64,000 nucleotides of DNA from Rugalucina vietnamica (lineage: Eukaryota; Mollusca; Bivalvia; Lucinida; Lucinidae). Below the pieces are notes generated by a model. It was given only the letters and a program-made list of their open reading frames with translations. It did not search any database and was not told the origin of the DNA. Within the stretch, counting starts at the first letter, position 1. Each line of letters starts with the position of its first letter. The DNA is taken from the NCBI GenBank assembly GCA_964017185.1, contig OZ024874.1, forward strand, positions 18,099,957 through 18,163,956, written 5' to 3'. A program made the position numbers and the translations under genes. Positions 40,598 through 51,220 of the stretch are shown piece by piece.

Positions 40598-41183
40598 CAT
40601 GTAATATAGCATTAATTCTGCAAAAATTAAAGAAATAATGATGCACTATATTTTACAACCTCGTGATATCGCCATACGCGTAAAAAGTTTTTAGGCTTAT
40701 GATCGTTCCGCGCAGACCAGATTCTCATTATTAGCACGTGTTTTGCTTGGCGCTCGGTATCGAGCATAATCAAATGCCGTGTATTAATAGCACGTGTGCA
40801 CGTGAATCGCCACATTGATAAATTGCTTTTTCTTCGTTAATCGCCAAATTAATAAATTGCTTTTTTTCTTCGTTAATATATGGCTGTTAATATCGTGTGA
40901 CACGGGTATTTATGCAATAATGAAAGTTAATAAGTGAATAAGATGGAAGTTGATAAGAGATGATATATGTTTGAATCAATAGTCTAGGGGCCATCATTTT
41001 CAAAATTCTAGTCCATTTTTTATCATTTAGCCCCAGTAAAATTTGAAAATGATTATGATTTGGAACGCCTCTAGGTTCCGAATACCTTATATCTCACTCT
41101 ATTTGTTAAAGCAATACTTTTACCAGGTTTATTAGCAGCTGGTGTTTGTTTGTGTGATCAAATTACACTCTATCTTAGTTATA

Positions 41184-41278
41184 TTTAGAGAATTGTTTCT
41201 ACGAGTAATTGATATAAACTACGAGGGGGCGGAGCCCCGAGTAGTTTATATCAATTACGAGTAGAACAATTTTCTAAA
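41184..41278. repeat. Hairpin H4 (95 nt, GA/GA steps, GGA loop)
   Basis: TTTAGA/TCTAAA, then AATTGTT/AACAATT, then TAC-GA-G against C-GA-GTA, a 17-bp stem of TAATTGATATAAACTAC with its complement, a second GA/GA step, and GGGGC/GCCCC closed by GGA. Confidence 0.9.
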
Positions 41279-41282
41279 TGTT

Positions 41283-42019
41283 TTGTATCATGGTCCAACC
41301 AGAATCAAGCATTCAATTTTCCCATGACTTCATTGTTTTAGATCGTCAGTTAATTACCAAGAATGACAGGTATAATGTTTTTTTTTCTTTTCTGCGTATC
41401 TTGCTGATAAGCTGATTTATTGTTTGACCTAAAACACAGCAACTTTTGAATTTGAAATTCTGGTATGTCACGTGACATAATTTGAAAACTTTAGTTGTTC
41501 ATTTACAAAAAAATGGATGTGCTAGATGATGAAAATGACAAATTGATTTTAAGCCAAATTGCTGATGCATTGGAAAATAATTATTTGGAGATAAACCCAT
41601 TTGAGGACAAGCATGAGGATATATTTCTCTGGATGCACCTTCAATTTCTGATAAACCAATTTAGCTTGATTAAAGCTGTGTAGGCTTTGGGACTAGCTGT
41701 GCTGAATTTTCATATCATATATTTTTTTTTATTTATTTTTATCATTCACATTGGATATCTATTGCTGTAAATAAAATACATGCTTGAAAACTTCTTTAAT
41801 TTTTCCACTCAAAGGCAACAGGTGTCTGGCAAACAAATCAATTCTGACATATCAGTGCTCTAACTTCCCTGTGCAGTGTATCAGGTAGTTAGAGCACGAC
41901 CTAGATAACAGACTCAGTACAAGCCATAGGAAATTTTAGCTCCACCTACTCTCATAGCCATGGTTTACTCACATATTGCACAAGCAACATCAAAGAGAAA
42001 ACTCTAGACCATGATACAA
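41283..42019 (+). mobile_element. 737-bp inverted-repeat element in copy A
   Basis: TTGTATCATGGTC at the left mirrors GACCATGATACAA at the right. TATATTTA-like words flank the whole insertion on both sides, and copy B has one such word there. It directly follows hairpin H4. It contains a short frame (41510-41683) reading MDVLDDENDKLILSQIADAL then NPFEDKHEDIFL, which I do not recognise and which may be a captured or decayed 5' coding piece. Confidence 0.65.
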
Positions 42020-42933
42020 TAACTATATATTTAACTCACTAAAACATTCTGAGAATGAGAGATACATTTTCTGTCATTAGCGCTATAAAAGTGTTCTTAT
42101 GTATATAAAAACTAATTAATATTGCTCGAAGAATGAGCGTATAGCAATCTGATTAAAATCACTTGCTGCAAGGTGTGCATGTAGATCCGATTTTAATCAG
42201 AGTGGAGCTACAGGTTTTAAAGATAAATATAACGATTATAAAGGGACGCACGGTTAGGCCGTAAAAGCCCCAATTAGCATCTTGATTCACTTATGACATT
42301 AAATAATTCTGAAAAATGCGTCTTTTTGAAATATGACTCACAAAGACTGAAACCCGAAATTGGGGTATCAATAGCCCTTTCAATTTAACTGACATAATCC
42401 AAATATTTGGGGACCCGTGAAAAATATGAAAGCTTAGTTCCCCTGACTATTATTTTGTGGTTTGTCCTAAGTCTGTCATTACTTTGTTTTCAGACGGGAC
42501 AATTATGCAAGCAAAGAAAATCATCAAACATGAAATTTAAAGGAATAATTCAACACAATTATGCCTCTGAGATTTGTCTGCAGGCTTGTTCAACGAAGAA
42601 TTCATTCGTTTTCGTCTATTCTGATAAGAGGTTTTATCCATTTCACGTTCCAAAAAGGCCTTATGGGTGCATTTGTTGACAGTTTACTAAAAGCATGGAT
42701 AGGCGTGTGAAAAAATGAGTATGGTTTCACCAGGAATAAAAAATCTATACAAATATCGCACAATAAAAATTCGAAAATGACATATATACATGTACGTCCT
42801 CATATTTACACTTAACGAAAAATTGTTAAGTTATTAACTAATTATTATTTGATGTTACAATACATTTGCTTTTATTGGTAAGGTCACTTGAATAATGGAT
42901 GCAATTAGCAACATGTATTCTTCCTTTCTATGA

Positions 42934-43080
42934 CATCAGGAAAACATGTCCATGTAATGTATACCCCCTTATAGCCAACTTTTATATAGCAAAACTGGGG
43001 TATGCAGGGGTATACCTATTTTTCTTATTTTTGCTCCAAAACATAGATTGTTGGTACTCGTTAGAACCGCCTTGTCGAGC
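42934..43080 (+). mobile_element. MITE family B, half copy
   Basis: CATCAGGAAAACATGTCCATG to AGAACCGCCTTGTCGAGC, i.e. the left half up to the central palindrome. It interrupts a CTTTCTATGAATC...GCATCTGGGATTGCTG block that is intact in copies B, C and D. Confidence 0.7.
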
Positions 43081-43168
43081 AGCTGGGATTGCTGTAAGTA
43101 AAAAGTAATTGCAAACACATTATACTGAAATGACCATGATTCAGCAGAAAATAACAATTCAGACATTA

Positions 43169-44208
43169 CACTGAAAAAAAGTTATAAGAGGCCACCTCAT
43201 ATTTTTCTTCTAGTTCAGAAAGTAAATTACGATCAATTAAAATTCATAATCAAATTAATAAACCAATGTCTAACAGTGGCTCTGAGAGTGTCTGCATTCC
43301 AAAATGCGTGATATGTCTCACGCAGTCGAAGCATGAGTAAAGGTACCCTCTTTTCGAAAATCACACTTTATTATCATCAAATCAAATGTCATATTATGAC
43401 GTTGTGTTTTACATTTTAATTTATTTGAAAGACTACTGACTACCATGATGCAAGATAAAATTAAGTCAGATGTGTTGCTGCAATAAGAATCTTCGTTTCT
43501 GTTTTGTACATGCAAGAAGACAGCAACATGAATAACATGAATTCAGCTTTTTGTATGTAATTTGCATACAAAATTTGTTCATCTCTGGTTGCATTATTAT
43601 TAGCAGTATGGAATTTAAATTTTCAGCGAGTATTAAGGTATAATACTAGACTCTGATAAACTTTGAAAATTTAAAAAATCGTCCATAAAATTCGTTATTT
43701 TGTTCGTTAAAAATTGGCATTGAAACCGGAAGTGTGCGTCAGCCGTGACCTGTTTGTCCTCGAAAACAGTCTAAAATAGCTCACTCGGGTTATATCTCTC
43801 ATTTCCAGGCTTCATCAAGTGAATTTAATAGCGATTAACATGTTTAAGAGGCACATTGATGAATTTTTCAAAAAATCTCAAAATTAGCGATTTTTAAAAA
43901 TGCGCAGAAAGTCTACCAGTAGAGAAAATTCGAATGTTTGATGTTTTTCCAAGTTGGAAGGGCCCCTTTGATGACACCCGCTCATAATTTCAATTAATGT
44001 TGTGCTTTATCAAATGTTTTATTCAAAAACAATGATTTTTGCATTTTTACTCCAAAATCGCGTTTAGTGAAAGAAAATTATTTCTGAACACTTTGGAACT
44101 GTACTTACTTGAAAGACACGTCTTTAGACTAAAAATCGTGCAATTTTGAACATGGCTTAGTTATAAAAAATGAGTTTGAAAAGTGGCCTCTTATAACTTT
44201 TTTCTGTG
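43169..44208 (+). mobile_element. 1.04 kb TA-flanked inverted-repeat element
   Basis: TA on both sides. CACTGAAAAAAAGTTATAAG, followed by AGGCCAC, mirrors GTGGCCTCTTATAACTTTTT then TCTGTG. Copy B shows the uninterrupted GACATTATTTTT site (near 48360). The interior encodes no transposase. The target and ends fit a Tc1/mariner-type non-autonomous element. Confidence 0.85.
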
Positions 44209-44215
44209 TATTTTT

Positions 44216-44493
44216 TGTGTTGTAATGGCGGGTTAGAAAATTTTGTGCAATACATCAAATGAACTAGAGCTGCAATGGTAGAATATTGATGTACCCATAT
44301 GAATATGAACTTGTTATGAACTTACCATAAACTTATCATATCTGAGTGACGAGAGAACTATACACACTCAAGTTTAAGGCGATAAAGACATTATAGACAT
44401 TACCCGTCGAGTTGGAATTCGTCTGTTACGCAAATTCGGCACATTGTAAATACGTTCTTACTTATTCCAAATACATCTTGCTAAACATCTACG
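44216..44493 (+). other. 5' leader of the ORF1 retroelement (extent uncertain)
   Basis: Lies between the end of copy A homology and the ORF1 start. The exact 5' end of the retroelement cannot be fixed. Confidence 0.4.
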
Positions 44494-45645
44494 ATGTCGT
44501 CGAAAGGTAGAAAAGGTCGTGGTGGTAAAGCTGGTGCTAGTACCCCATCAACTAAGAGACAGAGAACCCCTAGTGATGAGATTGAGAGTGAGGAAATTGA
44601 AGTAGACCCTGACCTGTTCATGGACACACTCCTTGCTTGCCTCACCAAAAAACCGTCGTTACTTGACAAATTTCTGGATAACCTGCTAGAAGCTCCTGCG
44701 ATTCAAGACAAAATTACTGAAAAGGTTTTAGGAAGCCTAGACTCAAACACAATGAAGGACACAAGTGTCGATTCTGAATCCCTCTCTGAACCTGGGTCGA
44801 AAACCGAAAAGCCTGGAGTAGCTAAGAGTTTAATCGGTTGTCTCCAAGAACTTACAAATGTAGTTCAGGAACTGAAAGCCGAACTGAAATCATCTAACCA
44901 AAAGTGTGATGATCTTGAACAATATTCAAGAAGAAACAACATTATCATCTCCGGTGTTCCTGAAGATGCTGAACTATCCACAGAAGACCAAGCTATTGAA
45001 GTGCTAAATGACTACTTAACACCTAAAATTTATTATGGTGAAGTAGACAGGTGTCACAGAATTTACCGCAACACGAAGAATCCTGCTGACAAAAGGCCAT
45101 CAGATATTATTGTCAAATTTGTCTCCTACAGGACCAAAGCGCGTATCCTCACAAAAGATCCAATGGAGAAGCTGCGCGCTGATAATGATACCAAACCTGA
45201 AAAGGACAGAATTTACATTCGTGAGGATCTAACAAAGAAACGTAGTGGTGTTCTGTTTAAAACCAGGCAACTGAAAAAGGCAGGCCTGGTGAAAGATGCC
45301 TTTACGCGTGATGGAACAATCTTTGTTCGAATGGTGGCAAAAAAACCTGCCCAAAAAGATATAACTGTTCGCCTAACTAGTGAAGATGACTTGAAATCAT
45401 TCTGTAAGAAATTCAAACTAGAAGTTGATGAAGATTGTGTACCACTCTCTAAATCAGTAACAAAAACTTCTGTAGTGGGCCCTGCAGTTGCCTCCACCTC
45501 AAAGGCTGGTATGCCTCCTATGGCCATCCATAAATCACAGTCTCTGGTATCTGGTTCTCTTAACACAACGCTAAACGCAGAGGCAACATCGTTCACACCC
45601 ATGAAGTCTAGCAATGCTAAAGAACATTCTGATAAGTGCATTTAA
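44494..45645 (+). CDS. Non-LTR retrotransposon ORF1 protein (L1-type)
   Basis: 383 codons, intact. A basic N-terminus (MSSKGRKGRGGKAGASTPST), an acidic region (~28-40), a coiled-coil-like helix (~113-143, TNVVQELKAELKSSNQKCDD), then EQYSRRNNIIISGVPE opening an RRM-like domain (~142-232) with DRCHRI, and a C-terminal domain (~238-310) with IYIREDLTKKRSG and DGTIFVRM. This order is that of L1-type ORF1 RNA-binding chaperones (transposase_22 fold). No ORF2 follows: only about 300 bases remain before the tail. So the element is either ORF2-deleted or a half-LINE like mammalian HAL1. Confidence 0.88.
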   Translation: MSSKGRKGRGGKAGASTPSTKRQRTPSDEIESEEIEVDPDLFMDTLLACLTKKPSLLDKFLDNLLEAPAIQDKITEKVLGSLDSNTMKDTSVDSESLSEPGSKTEKPGVAKSLIGCLQELTNVVQELKAELKSSNQKCDDLEQYSRRNNIIISGVPEDAELSTEDQAIEVLNDYLTPKIYYGEVDRCHRIYRNTKNPADKRPSDIIVKFVSYRTKARILTKDPMEKLRADNDTKPEKDRIYIREDLTKKRSGVLFKTRQLKKAGLVKDAFTRDGTIFVRMVAKKPAQKDITVRLTSEDDLKSFCKKFKLEVDEDCVPLSKSVTKTSVVGPAVASTSKAGMPPMAIHKSQSLVSGSLNTTLNAEATSFTPMKSSNAKEHSDKCI

Positions 45646-45963
45646 GAAATTCAATTTTCTACCCTTATAAAGACTCCTATTGATGTATTGATCAATTATT
45701 AATGTCATTATGAAAAAAGGTGGAAATTATTTTCACCCACATCCTTTTTTTATCTACTTTTTTGTGATTTTTGCCTGGCTTTCATATTTTCCACTTGTAT
45801 ATTAATGTTTCATTGCAACACGTACATTATACGGAGAAGGCAATTATAGGCATGCCTACGCCTAATCCGAGTCACATATATATTCTCCAATGTTATGTAA
45901 ACACTTGTAACTATGTATGTAAATATGTTGACTAAAATTTCGGAATAAATAAATAAATAAATA
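45646..45963 (+). mobile_element. 3' UTR and (AAAT)n tail of the ORF1-only element
   Basis: Ends ATTTCGG followed by AATAAATAAATAAATAAAT. Directly after the tail, at 45964, the segment homologous to copy A begins (TTTCCTAGTCGAAAACATG). Confidence 0.8.
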
Positions 45964-46207
45964 AATTTCCTAGTCGAAAACATGAATTATGTGATACTAT
46001 CAGCTTACCCTTTTACTACTTTATCCAGCTTTCATTCTCTCTAATAAATTTCATGTTTTGCCAGATTTGTTTGCACCTGATGCATGTCTGTGTGATCAAA
46101 TAACTTGACCTTTCGATACCTATGGTCGCTCAATAATGCTTCGAATTAATTTTCCATTTAGTCTCTTTATTGATATTCTTATAGTGTTGTTCCAGACAAA
46201 ACATCTT

Positions 46208-46450
46208 CGGCAAGTTGTTCAAAATTAACGTCGTTAGTTAACGATTCGTTAGAATTTCAAATGGCAATATTACAAATACACTTTTATTTTTTGTTGAAAA
46301 AATGTGAGAATCCTTTGCAATGCAAACGAATCTCACATTTTTTCAACAAAAAATAGCAGTGTATTTGCTTTTGAAGTAGACATATAGCTACTTAACTTAA
46401 GGGCTTAACGACAGCGTTAAACTAACGAAGTTTTGGACAAGTGGGCCCTG
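46208..46450. mobile_element. Foldback insertion, absent from copy A
   Basis: CGGCAAGTTGTTCAAAAT at the left is related to the reverse complement of ACTAACGAAGTTTTGGACAAG at the right. The core is a strong hairpin: TTTTTTGTTGAAAAAATGTG and AATCTCACATTTTTTCAACA pair around CAATG. Copy A reads straight through this point (ACACATCTTGTTTTTAG, ~39820). Confidence 0.8.
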
Positions 46451-46624
46451 TTTTTTTTAGATCAGTGATAGGGGGCAAATAGGAGAAACGTTTGAGAGAA
46501 ATCTCAGGGACAAACTTGGGGAAATTGAACAACTGGTAAAATAGAGTACCGTAAAGATCAGTGTTGATATTATTGAACAAAAGGGTGGGTAAGATCACGA
46601 TTTCAGTTAATATAGGGATCAAAC

Positions 46625-46750
46625 ATGATTTTCCATTCATTAGCATTCGCTAGGCCCCGCGGGGAATGTTGAAAACCGAGGGCGTATGCCTCGGTTTTCA
46701 ACACTCCCCGAGGGACCGCGACAGTCGCTGTTAATGAATGATAAAATCAT
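46625..46750. repeat. Hairpin H7, paralogue of H6 in copy B
   Basis: ATGATTTTCCATTCATTAGC with its near-complement outside. The inner stem GTTGAAAACCGAGGGC/GCCTCGGTTTTCAAC is perfect around GTAT. Here the inner GA step seen in H6 is fully paired. Confidence 0.8.
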
Positions 46751-48628
46751 TTTTGATAGCTATTATTTCATAAATTCTGCAAAAACTAAAGAAATAATGG
46801 TGCACTATATTTTACAACCTCGTCACATTTTCATACGCGTAAAAGCTTTTATTCTTATGCTCGTTCCAGGCGGACTTCAGATTCTCATTATTAGCACGTG
46901 TTTTGCGTGGCGCCCGGTATCGAGCATAATTAAATGCGGCGTATTAACAGCACGCGCGCACGTGAATCGCCACATTAATAAATGGCTTTTTTGTTAATAT
47001 ATGGCTGTTAATATAGTGTGACACGGTTATTTATGCAATAATGAAAGTTGATATGATCGAAGCTAATAAGGGATGACATATGTTTGAATCAATAGTCTAG
47101 GGACTATCATTTTCAAAATTCTAGTCCGTGTTTTATCATTTAGCCACGGTAAAATTTGAAAATAACCATGATTCGGAACGCCTCTAGGTTCGGAATACCT
47201 TGTATCTCACTCTATTTTTTAAAGCAAGAAATTTCTTCTTTTTTGTACCAGGTTTACATGTATTTGCAGCTGGTGTTTGTTTGTGTGATCAAATTGCACA
47301 CTATTTTACAACTATATATTTAGAATACACCTTTCAGTATATAAACTCACTAAAACATTCTGAGAATCAGAGATACATTTTCTCGTTGGTCCTTTTATTA
47401 GCGCTATAAAAGTATTCTTATGTATATAAAGACTAATTAATATTGCTCGAAGAATGAGCGTATAGCAATCTGATTAAAATCGCTTGCTGCAAGGTGTGCA
47501 TGTAAATCCGATTTGAAGCGCATGGTTTATAATGTTTCTAAAGGGACGTACGTTTAAGCCGTTAGCGTCCCATTTAGCATCTCAATTCACTGCGACAAAA
47601 AAAGATATGACAGTTAGTAAATCTGAAAAATGGGTCTTTTTGAAATATGACACACAAAGACTGAAATTGGAAATCAGGGTATCAATAGCCCCTTCAATTC
47701 GACTGACATAATCCAAATATTTGGGGACCCGTGAAAAATATGAAAGCTTAAGTTCCTCAGGGTACCGTGAAAAATATGAAAGCTTAAGTTCATCTGACTG
47801 ATGTTTTATGGCTTGCCCTAAGTCTGTCGTTACTATGTTTTCAGATGGGACAATTATGCAAGCAAAGAAAATCATCAAACATGAAATTTAAAGGAGTAAT
47901 TCATCACAATTATGCCTCTGAGATTTGTCTGCAGGTTTGTTAAACATAGAATTTATTTGTTTCCGTCTATTCTGATGAAAGGTCTTACAGCGTATCCATT
48001 TCGTGTTCCAAAAAGACCTTATGAGTCATTTGTTGACAATTTTACTTTTCGGGGAGATGATTATGATTCACCAAAGATAAAAAAGATCTATACAAATACC
48101 GCACATTAAAAATTCTAAAATGGCATATATACGTCCTCATATTTACACGTAACGAAAAGTTGTTTAGTTATTAACTTTTAATGCTACCATACATTTGCTT
48201 TCATTGATAAGGTCACTTGAATAATGGATGCCAATAGCAACATGTATTCTTGCTTTCTATGAATCTGCACGCATCTGGGATTGCTGCAAGTAAAACTCAA
48301 CTTAATTGTAAACACATTATACTAAAATGACCATGATTCAGCAGAAAATAAAAATTCAGACATTATTTTTCAAAGGTTTGTAGAATCATATTTAGTCTAA
48401 ATAGATACACAGGGTGTATTAAATGCCTGTTTTTGAACCAAATTGTGTTACCCTCTAGAGATATTGTAAAAATAAAATACAATGAATAAATTAACATATA
48501 TCCTATTTTGGATTAAATGCCTGTCTTTTGATAAAATATTTTAACCCATTTCTTGGCTAAAATACATCGTTCATTACTGTATCTGGTTTAAAACAATTAA
48601 AACATGATCAATATAATTTAGAAATTGC

Positions 48629-48699
48629 ATGATGGTCGGCTCGATGATATTGCTTGGTTGCATGTTGATCACGCAAACCATATCAAATAAACCTGACAG
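48629..48699 (+). CDS. Possible first coding exon with signal peptide (copy B)
   Basis: ATG opens MMVGSMILLGCMLITQTISN then KPDR and a CAG/GTAAGA donor at 48699-48700. The hydrophobic run ILLGCMLI fits a signal peptide. The equivalent in copy C (57628) is open to its donor; that of copy D (63616) is broken. No later exon was identified, so a gene is speculative. Confidence 0.25.
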
Positions 48700-48944
48700 G
48701 TAAGAAAATTGATGAACATTTTATTGTTATTATTATTGAACGTTTTGTTTCTTCAGTGGCTTAATAAAATTTAACTCATATAAGTCTGGCGTCCTTTTTA
48801 CATAGGGAGAATAAAAATAAATGTTTAAATAAATTATAATAATGTATAAATTATTAAAATATCAGATGTAAAAGTCGGAATTCTTGCTTTTAAAAATTTG
48901 AAATAAAAATTTCAATAAATAGATAAATAAATAAATAAATAATC

Positions 48945-49000
48945 TCAAGAAGATTGAGAAAATTGAGATACATCAATAATTAAATAAATGACAATGTATA

Positions 49001-49034
<34 letters not shown>

Positions 49035-49715
49035 CTCGGATACAGAGAAGCACAGTATATAAATGAAAATCAACCATGTGTTTCCTGGTGTCTGATAATG
49101 GATTTTCGCAGATATTTTGCAACTGTTTAAATGTTTATTAAATATTTTCTTGACACAATTGAGCATTTATTCTGTCGCAAAATGTGCAGCAAAAATTTTG
49201 AAAATCGGTCAACAAATAAAAAAGTCCTGGTCAAAAACATTTTTGAAAAGGGATTTCCTGTACAGAAATCTCATGGAAGGAAGGTAAATATTTCCCCTCA
49301 AAATTTCAAATTCTTAGTATTTTATGATGATTGCTCAAGATCATTATAAAGTGACACAAATGACATACGTGAGATGAAATCTTATGCTCAAGTAAAACGT
49401 TTTGAAAAATATGCTTTTTTCATGATCATCGAGTATCTCCCTTGCCAATGCAAAATCCCTATTCAAAATTCATTTTTTGCCATAAAATCTTTATCTGCTC
49501 ACCGATTTCCAAAATTTTTATAGGTCCCATTAGGACAAACTAAGATCCAGATCTTGACATGAAAACAATGTTTTTATATTCCTCTGTGAAAATATTTTCT
49601 GCTAAAAACCAGTATCAGAGGCAAGTTTTTAGACTTTTAATAACAAAATGTACCATTAATAACCATCCAACTCTACCGAATGTCTGCTGAAAGTGTAATC
49701 CTGTAACCGTTTGAC
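48945..49715. other. No gene seen; A tract
   Basis: A 32-A run at about 49002-49033, TAAA units before it, and AT-rich sequence after. No exon was recognised. Confidence 0.4.
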
Positions 49716-50600
49716 AACTTGACGCTTTTAAGTGAGGGCCTTTCGGAACCTGAATTTTATGGTGACTTAGTTTACAAATTTAAGAAACTTATAGGAATTA
49801 ATGATTTTTCTTTTCAGTTCAGAAAAATCATAACACGTTACAGACGTATAGGTTATAACTTGAATGTTATGCGACAGTCTGCATGCTTAGTTTTTAACCC
49901 AATCATGGTTGATAACTATGCTGCCTTCTTTAATTGCACACCGGTGGGTCGGGCGTCAGACTCTATGATGGCCCCGACTTAAAGCTATTCATTTTAGTTG
50001 GTTGGGGCCGGAGCTTCTTGTCTGTTGCTTGGCCCACCGGGGTCCAACTGGTGTTTTTTCTTTTGCTCCGGAGTTAGTAGGTTATTCGGCGCCCAGGGAT
50101 CTCCATCGTCGGGCAGCTTACTCAATCTGTGAGTCCTTGTTTTTTGATTCATCAGGATGTTTATCATGATTTATTTGTTTGTTCTTGATGATTCATTGAC
50201 TAGTTAGAGATTCACCACGAGGACCGAAGAACTTACTAAATGTTATGAACCACTGCAGAAGCTGAGGGTGAGGTTAGGATCCTGTAAAACCGGTTTAAGC
50301 CCGCCAGTAACTTTGTGTTACTGATCGTTCCAAGGCGATACCTCTGTGGTGGTTCTTTTTGTTTTATGTCTTGGTGTTTAAAATATTTTTGTGCTGTTGG
50401 CGCCTTATGTATGTTTTCATATTTTTAATTAAGTTAAGGTAACTGAGTGGCCACCTATTGGGAAAATAGCTGCTCGTTCGGCTTACGATATGTTTCATGG
50501 TATAAGTGCCTGATTGTTAGTTTGGTTTTTTCCCACCTCGGTTTTTGGAGTGGGAATCTCTTTCTGATTGCGCCTTTTCCTGATCTTTGCCTACTTGTAC
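49716..50600 (+). mobile_element. E retro-fragment family copy E1
   Basis: An open frame to 49982 reads LSEGLSEPEFYGDLVYKFKK, then FRKIITRYRRIGYNLNVMRQ and NCTPVGRASDSMMAPT before a stop. A 600-base 3' UTR ends CCTGATCTTTGCCTACTTGTACC. The same frame and UTR recur at 54528-55441; UTR-only copies lie at 59137-59790 and about 8940. It looks like the 5'-truncated 3' end of a retroelement. I recall this conserved C-terminal segment as widespread in mollusc repeats but cannot name the family. Confidence 0.7.
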
Positions 50601-50689
50601 CTTTTTTTGCTATGGCAATATATTCATCATATTCCTATCATCCTTGGATTTCATCATTTGCAAACCTACGTTTTGCCAACGCGAATAGT

Positions 50690-51165
50690 ATGGATGAGTT
50701 TGTGCGTTCGCACGATCATTTGATCGCTTCCTAGATATAGCTTTAATTTTATAGCTTAGGGTTTCTGCAAGAATTAGCTTTGTTAAGGCCATATTTTTTT
50801 TTTAATTCAGTTTTATAACTTAACGTCCCTTTCAAGATTATTTCAGCTCATATGAGACGGGCCAATCAGTAGGTGGGCGAAAACGGGAGAACCCCGAGAA
50901 AAACCACCTGGCACACCCGCAAACAGAACTTGGATTGTCTCACATGTGGCCAGAGCGGGGCTCGAACCCACACCAGACACAGCGGTGAGATTTTAAGGAC
51001 ATTTGTCTGTTTCGGTTTAGTAGAGTGTAAACTCCGCCACCATGTCTGTGATGTGTTAATTAGCATCATTTTCAAACAACCAGATTCTGTTGAAATACTA
51101 AATGTTTAAACACACACGATATGTATCCTGATTACTGAAGACAAGTAACAAAGTTGATATACTTA
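50690..51165 (+). repeat. Segment also present at 58255-58500
   Basis: GTTTGTGCGTTCGCACGATC, CGCTTCCTAGATATAGC, TTCTGCAAGAATTAGC and ACGCCACCATGTCTGTGATG-like words match 58255-58500 and the homology resumes at 52240. A SINE is inserted in this copy only. Confidence 0.75.
50791..50995 (-). mobile_element. tRNA-derived SINE, minus strand, 5' truncated
   Basis: T tract, TTTCAGCTCATATGAGACGG, GGAGAACCCCGAGAAAAACC and B-box complement GGGGCTCGAACCC. It stops at AGCGGTGAGA, so the A-box region is missing. GTTAAGGCC before and TTTTAAGGAC after suggest a TTAAGG-type target duplication. The paralogous site at 58345 (GTTAAGGATATG) is empty. Confidence 0.8.
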
Positions 51166-51184
51166 GAGCCAAAAGTAACTTTAC

Positions 51185-51185
<1 letters not shown>

Positions 51186-51220
<35 letters not shown>
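51186..51220 (+). repeat. Poly(T) tract
   Basis: About 31 T in a row. Confidence 0.9.

Larger units (their letters stand above)
39590..44215 (+). repeat. Segment copy A of a four-copy dispersed duplication
   Basis: Shares long diverged homology with 45964-48900 (B), 56275-57840 (C) and 62695-63960 (D). Shared blocks include AAACATGAATTATGTGATAC, ATGGTCGCTCAATAATG, GCGCTATAAAAGTGTTCTTA, GCCTCTGAGATTTGTCTGCA and AACACATTATACT. Copy A carries insertions absent from B at 40152-40597, 41190-42019, 42934-43080 and 43169-44208. Confidence 0.85.
45964..48900 (+). repeat. Segment copy B
   Basis: Same order of blocks as copy A, with fewer insertions: only the foldback at 46208-46450 and hairpin H7. 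It keeps a TATA-like GCGCTATAAAAGTATTC (~47400) and extends further at its 3' side, to a putative first coding exon at 48629. Confidence 0.85.

Noticed and set aside
42407..42679. 90-codon frame in segment copy A
   Set aside because: The aligned regions of copies B, C and D carry stops and frameshifts, so the frame is not conserved.
45213..45641. 142-codon open frame on the minus strand
   Set aside because: Shadow of the L1-type ORF1 on the opposite strand.
50447..50734. 95-codon hydrophobic frame, resembling a membrane protein
   Set aside because: It lies in the 3' UTR of the E element. Copies E2 and E3 do not keep the frame.
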